Positions 5,368 to 8,715 of a stretch of 8,715 nt of DNA are shown here, piece after piece (within the stretch, counting starts at the first letter, position 1; the number at the start of each line of letters is the position of its first letter). The notes beneath the pieces are model-generated. The model made no database searches. It worked only from the letters and a program-made list of their open reading frames with translations, and was not told where the DNA came from. This DNA comes from Erysipelotrichaceae bacterium (GTDB taxonomy: Bacteria > Bacillota_I > Bacilli_A > Erysipelotrichales > Erysipelotrichaceae). The stretch covers positions 1 to 8,715 of the forward strand of contig DAIDML010000058.1 of NCBI GenBank assembly GCA_027449005.1, written 5' to 3'. The translations under genes and the position numbers were made by a program.

Positions 5368-7383
5368 ATGTTTGATACGAAAACACTTGCACTTATCATG
5401 AGCATTGTGTTAATGACTCAAGTTGTAGCCCTGCTAGTACAATACAAAGTTGGTAGTCAATCCTATCAAGGAATTTCATGGTGGTTAGTGGGTTCCAGTT
5501 TGATGGCCATGGGTTTTGCGTTCATGCCATTACTTAATGTAGATCGATTGCAAGTGTTAGCTCTTTTTGCTAATCCACTTGTACTATTAGGACAAATGCT
5601 ATTGCATATTGGAATTCTACGTTTCACAAACAGACGAGAAAATCGCTATGGTTTAGGCGTTTTCTTGTTTTCCTTTTTGTTGTTATACTATTATTTCATT
5701 TTTATTGATAATAATATATCTACAAGATCGCTCATTGTTAATGCAGCATTATCAATCATGGCGTTAGTAACATCGTTTTCATTGTTTATATACAAAGATA
5801 AATTTACATCACTGGCAAATGTCTATACTGCTACTATTTTTCTTGTTCATGGTTTATTCTTTGGATTTCGTTTTCTTTGGACACTTTCAATCCCTGCAAT
5901 TCAAAACTATACCGATTATTTACCAGTATTGAATGCTGGGTTTCTTATCCCTACTATCACAACAACACTATGGACATTTGGATATATTCTGATGATTAAT
6001 CAACGTCTAAACATCGAAAGTCAATTGGCCAAAGAAAAAATGCAGTTAGTGTTTGATACCAGTCCTGACGCTGCCATCATCTCTCGATTAAATGATGGAC
6101 GCATTGTTGATGTGAATGAAAACTTTACGATGTTAACCGGATATCGTAAAGATGAAATTATTAATGAATCAATTAAATCCATCATTGGATGGAAAAATGA
6201 AAGTGATCAACATCGTTTTTTAGAAGAACTTCATCAGCATCACTTGATTGAAAACATGGAGTTCATCTTTCAGCGTCAAGATCAAAGTGAGTATTTTGGT
6301 TCAATCTCAGCAAGAATCATTCAAATTGAGTCTGTTTCTCATGTGGTAAGTGTTCTTAGAGACATCACGCAACGAAAAGAGGCTGAGATTGCTTTGATTG
6401 AAAGTGAAGAACAATACCGATCCATACTCAATGCTTCACCTGATGATATTACCATTACAGATTTAGAGGGTAACATTCTCATGATTTCTCCAGCAGCTAA
6501 GAGAATGTTTGGATTTGATATGGATTTTGATTCGTTTGTGGGGATGAAGCTTTATGATTTTTTAGTGCCAACGGATGTTGAACGAGCCAAAAGAAACATA
6601 GGGTTGATTTTTGAAGAAGGACCTATTCGACCTAATGAATACCGTGCTATGCGCAAAGATCACAGTGTTTTTGATATAGAAGTCAACAGTGATTTGATTC
6701 GTAATGCGACGGGTGAACCGATAAAAATGGTTTTCATTATTCGAGATATAAGTGAAAGAAAATCAGCTGAAATGAAAATCAACGAACTGGTTCATCAATT
6801 GGAGATTGAAAAGAACATTGCGACTGTCAATGCGGTGACAGACAGCTTAACAGGACTGTCCAATCGTCGCTTCTTTGATGAAACCATTAAAAATGAGTTT
6901 TATCGATTGAAACGATCAGGAGCATCGTTGTCTTTGATCATGATTGATGTGGATCATTTTAAGGATTTTAATGATCATTATGGTCATGTGGCAGGAGATC
7001 ACTGTTTAATCCGAATTGGCACTTTATTAAAAACCATCGTGAATCGTGCACCAGATGTTGTTGCACGTTATGGTGGTGAAGAATTTGTGGTTATTTTACC
7101 GGAAACGGAAGCACTTGGGGCAAGACTCATTGCCAATCGCATTCGAATAGGGGTGGAAGAGTTGAATATTCCTCATGTACTTTCAGAAACTGCGGATCAT
7201 ATCACCATTAGTTGTGGTGTTATTTGCATTAGACCAATGGAATTGATGTCACCCATTCAAGTGGTTTCACTTGCTGATGAAGCGTTGTATCGAGCTAAAC
7301 ATCAAGGTCGAAATCAGATTGTGGTTCTCAATGAAGAATCTACTTTATTTACAATGATGGAATCAGAAAACATATCCAATTAG
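5368..7383 (+). CDS. Membrane-bound PAS-PAS-GGDEF diguanylate cyclase
   Basis: Product is 671 residues. About seven hydrophobic helices fill residues 5-210 (roughly 8-26, 36-54, 65-86, 95-113, 121-142, 152-173 and 185-208) and should form a membrane sensor. PAS1 spans about 225-337 and PAS2 about 347-465, each ending in the typical RDIT/RDIS-x-RK linker. A helical linker leads to GGDEF at about 488-655: DSLTGLSNRR (492-501), metal-binding D527 in IDVDHFK, N535, and active site GGEEF (569-573), which competent cyclases share. RAPD (560-563) lies five residues before it, the canonical RxxD inhibitory site, so cyclic di-GMP feedback is expected. No EAL or HD-GYP domain follows. The protein should turn two GTP into cyclic di-GMP in response to a membrane or PAS-sensed signal; the ligand is unknown. 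Ribosome site AAAGGAAG (5351-5358). Confidence 0.93.
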   Translation: MFDTKTLALIMSIVLMTQVVALLVQYKVGSQSYQGISWWLVGSSLMAMGFAFMPLLNVDRLQVLALFANPLVLLGQMLLHIGILRFTNRRENRYGLGVFLFSFLLLYYYFIFIDNNISTRSLIVNAALSIMALVTSFSLFIYKDKFTSLANVYTATIFLVHGLFFGFRFLWTLSIPAIQNYTDYLPVLNAGFLIPTITTTLWTFGYILMINQRLNIESQLAKEKMQLVFDTSPDAAIISRLNDGRIVDVNENFTMLTGYRKDEIINESIKSIIGWKNESDQHRFLEELHQHHLIENMEFIFQRQDQSEYFGSISARIIQIESVSHVVSVLRDITQRKEAEIALIESEEQYRSILNASPDDITITDLEGNILMISPAAKRMFGFDMDFDSFVGMKLYDFLVPTDVERAKRNIGLIFEEGPIRPNEYRAMRKDHSVFDIEVNSDLIRNATGEPIKMVFIIRDISERKSAEMKINELVHQLEIEKNIATVNAVTDSLTGLSNRRFFDETIKNEFYRLKRSGASLSLIMIDVDHFKDFNDHYGHVAGDHCLIRIGTLLKTIVNRAPDVVARYGGEEFVVILPETEALGARLIANRIRIGVEELNIPHVLSETADHITISCGVICIRPMELMSPIQVVSLADEALYRAKHQGRNQIVVLNEESTLFTMMESENISN

Positions 7384-7455
7384 TCAAGTCTCATGTGGTA
7401 TCAGTAATAGTATGATGATTAAAGAAAAACACATAAAATCAATGAAAGAGCATGT

Positions 7456-8403
7456 ATGAAATTATCAAATCAACAACTTAAAGATGTGTATTATGGAGCT
7501 TATCGCATTGAAGAAACTGAAGAAGGGTATTTAAAGTCATATCAGTATACCCATGATCAAATGAATTATTTTAAGGGATTAAGTGATTTTTGGTTTGATC
7601 GTTGTGATGCTTCCAATGGTAAGACATTAGAATTTTCTACCACCTCATCCTACTTTTCTTTTGAGTATAAAGTGGCTTGGATAGGATCAGAAGATACCAT
7701 AGAAATGGCAGTTGATGGATTGATTCATAAAGTTATTTATCTTAAAGATATTCAAAGTGAAGGTGAACTTAAGTTTGATCTACCACAAGATTCACATCAC
7801 ATTACTATCTACCTACCTTCTGATGCAACTATACTCATTAGAAATGCTCATTGTAATGCTCCTTTGTACCCAATCAAGAAAAATGCACAAGTGCTGTGGA
7901 TGGGGGATTCCATTACTCAAGGATATGGACCTTTTCGCTCAGCCCATATGTATGTGAGTGTGGCGAATCGAACTTTAAACTACAATGTGATAAACCAAGG
8001 TATTGGAGGATATGTGTATGATCCTCATATCATTATGCCTATGTCCGGCTATACTCCTGATAAAATCATTGTTTCGTTAGGTACCAATCAATATGAAAGT
8101 GATGATTTTAAATCCATTGAACTTTTTTACCAGCGACTTTATGAGATATATCACGATACACCTGTCTTGTGCATCACTCCAATATGGCGAGGAGATGCTC
8201 CTCATGCTTTTGAGGTGTTGAGTGAATTTGCACATAAACTAAAGCAAATCGTATCTGTTTATCCCCAAGTTTTCGTCATAGAAGGATTTAAACTTGTTCC
8301 GCACAGTTCTGAATATTTCATCGATGACCTGCATCCTAATGCATTAGGTAGCGAAATCTATGGGCGAAATCTTGCGTCAGCTATTCAAAAGATTGGATTT
8401 TAA
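7456..8403 (+). CDS. SGNH/GDSL hydrolase with an N-terminal beta-rich domain
   Basis: Product is 315 residues. The SGNH domain covers about 144-315: block I GDSITQG (150-156) with nucleophile Ser152; block II NQGIGG (180-185) with the oxyanion-hole glycine; block III SLGTN (207-211) with N211; block V DDLHPN (290-295) with D290 and H293 completing the triad. Residues 1-135 are strand-rich (for example TLEFSTTSSYFSFEYKV and HHITIYLP), resembling the jelly-roll module in front of carbohydrate esterase 2-type SGNH enzymes. Deacylation of a small sugar or glycoside ester is plausible but inferred. No signal peptide or anchor is seen, so it is probably intracellular. The ribosome site is weak (AAAGAG, 7445-7450). 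The 72-nt gap after the cyclase has no clear terminator, so read-through is possible. The next gene follows after 29 nt. Confidence 0.88.
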   Translation: MKLSNQQLKDVYYGAYRIEETEEGYLKSYQYTHDQMNYFKGLSDFWFDRCDASNGKTLEFSTTSSYFSFEYKVAWIGSEDTIEMAVDGLIHKVIYLKDIQSEGELKFDLPQDSHHITIYLPSDATILIRNAHCNAPLYPIKKNAQVLWMGDSITQGYGPFRSAHMYVSVANRTLNYNVINQGIGGYVYDPHIIMPMSGYTPDKIIVSLGTNQYESDDFKSIELFYQRLYEIYHDTPVLCITPIWRGDAPHAFEVLSEFAHKLKQIVSVYPQVFVIEGFKLVPHSSEYFIDDLHPNALGSEIYGRNLASAIQKIGF

Positions 8404-8432
8404 GATGCTTGTATTGGTATGAAGGAGAAACC

Positions 8433-8715
8433 ATGAATCTATCTTATCTTTATAATGAACTCAACAAACGCATACAACACATTGATTTTAATGCTTTATA
8501 TCCTGATTTCAAACCTTGTCCTTTTGCGCTTTATACTGAGAATGAATGTTTTTTTGATGGACAATCTATTGAGAAACCACAACAATTCATTGGTAATACA
8601 TCCATCGAATTTGAAGGACAACACATTGCGATTTGGTATTTAACACAAGAGGTTAATGATTATGATCAATTAACGGCATCCATCATTCATGAGATGTTTC
8701 ATGCTTTTCAAAACA
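8433..8715 (+). CDS. HExxH zinc-metallopeptidase-like protein, N-terminal part
   Basis: The frame starts at ATG 8433, 5 nt after AAGGAG (8422-8427), and stays open for 94 codons to the window end, so the C-terminus is missing. Residues 86-90 read HEMFH inside IIHEMFHAFQ, the HExxH zinc-binding and catalytic motif of zincin peptidases: H86 and H90 as zinc ligands and E87 as general base. The third ligand must lie downstream. The preceding segment GNTSIEFEGQHIAIWYL (54-70) looks like beta-strands. There is no signal peptide, so a cytoplasmic peptidase or hydrolase is likely. I recall similar uncharacterised proteins in Bacillota ending in 'HEMFHAFQ', but no substrate. It follows the SGNH gene by 29 nt, suggesting co-transcription. 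A 62-codon frame inside it in another register is spurious. Confidence 0.75.
   Translation, partial: MNLSYLYNELNKRIQHIDFNALYPDFKPCPFALYTENECFFDGQSIEKPQQFIGNTSIEFEGQHIAIWYLTQEVNDYDQLTASIIHEMFHAFQN

Noticed and set aside
7757..7957. Plus-strand 66-codon frame inside the SGNH gene
   Set aside because: Out of frame with the conserved GDSITQG region and lacks a ribosome site.
8455..8643. Plus-strand 62-codon frame near the right edge
   Set aside because: It is a shadow of the better frame starting at 8433, which has a strong ribosome site and an HExxH motif.
1..8715. CRISPR array, insertion sequence, prophage, tRNA or rRNA
   Set aside because: No regularly spaced repeats, transposase or integrase motifs, terminal inverted repeats, or cloverleaf or rRNA-like sequence were seen on either strand.

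Overview
The window reads as low-GC (roughly one third G+C by eye) bacterial DNA, most likely Bacillota, possibly an Erysipelotrichia-like or deep Mollicutes-adjacent lineage. The support is strong purine-rich Shine-Dalgarno (SD) sites (AAAGGAG type) 5-9 nt before most starts, AT-rich spacers, and short co-directional gene runs. TGG encodes tryptophan and TGA acts as a stop (for example at 3249-3251), so genetic code 11 applies, not the mycoplasma code. The genus cannot be set from the sequence alone.

Layout. (1) 1-142, minus: the first 47 codons of a membrane sensor protein whose start resembles GGDEF/EAL (cyclic di-GMP) signalling proteins. (2) 143-625: a gene-poor, AT-rich spacer holding the promoter of the next operon; its -10 element lies inside a perfect inverted repeat. 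(3) 626-3718, plus: a five-gene operon of Nudix hydrolase, S51-family peptidase, class I SAM methyltransferase, second Nudix hydrolase and GNAT acetyltransferase, closed by a strong hairpin-plus-T terminator. (4) 3797-4282, minus: a small stand-alone protein with a ParB/Srx-like DGNHR motif, convergent with the operon. (5) 4283-4565: a divergent control region with an 8-bp inverted repeat and a third half-site between two TATAAT boxes. (6) 4566-7383, plus: an endonuclease/exonuclease/phosphatase (EEP) family hydrolase followed by a 671-residue membrane diguanylate cyclase with two PAS domains, a GGEEF active site and an intact RxxD inhibitory site. (7) 7456-8715, plus: a cytoplasmic SGNH esterase with an N-terminal beta-rich domain, then the start of an HExxH zinc-metallopeptidase-like protein cut off by the window end.

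How the genes fit together. The five-gene operon looks like an accessory set of small-molecule enzymes (nucleotide-type diphosphate hydrolysis, peptide cleavage, methyl and acetyl transfer) under one regulated promoter. Substrates are not readable from the sequence. Two probable cyclic di-GMP or sensor proteins fall within 7.5 kb but are not in one operon. No phage, insertion sequence, CRISPR, tRNA or rRNA was seen. I found no convincing undescribed multi-gene system. The strongest leads are the two candidate operators, the mixed enzyme operon and the ParB-like/EEP divergent pair.
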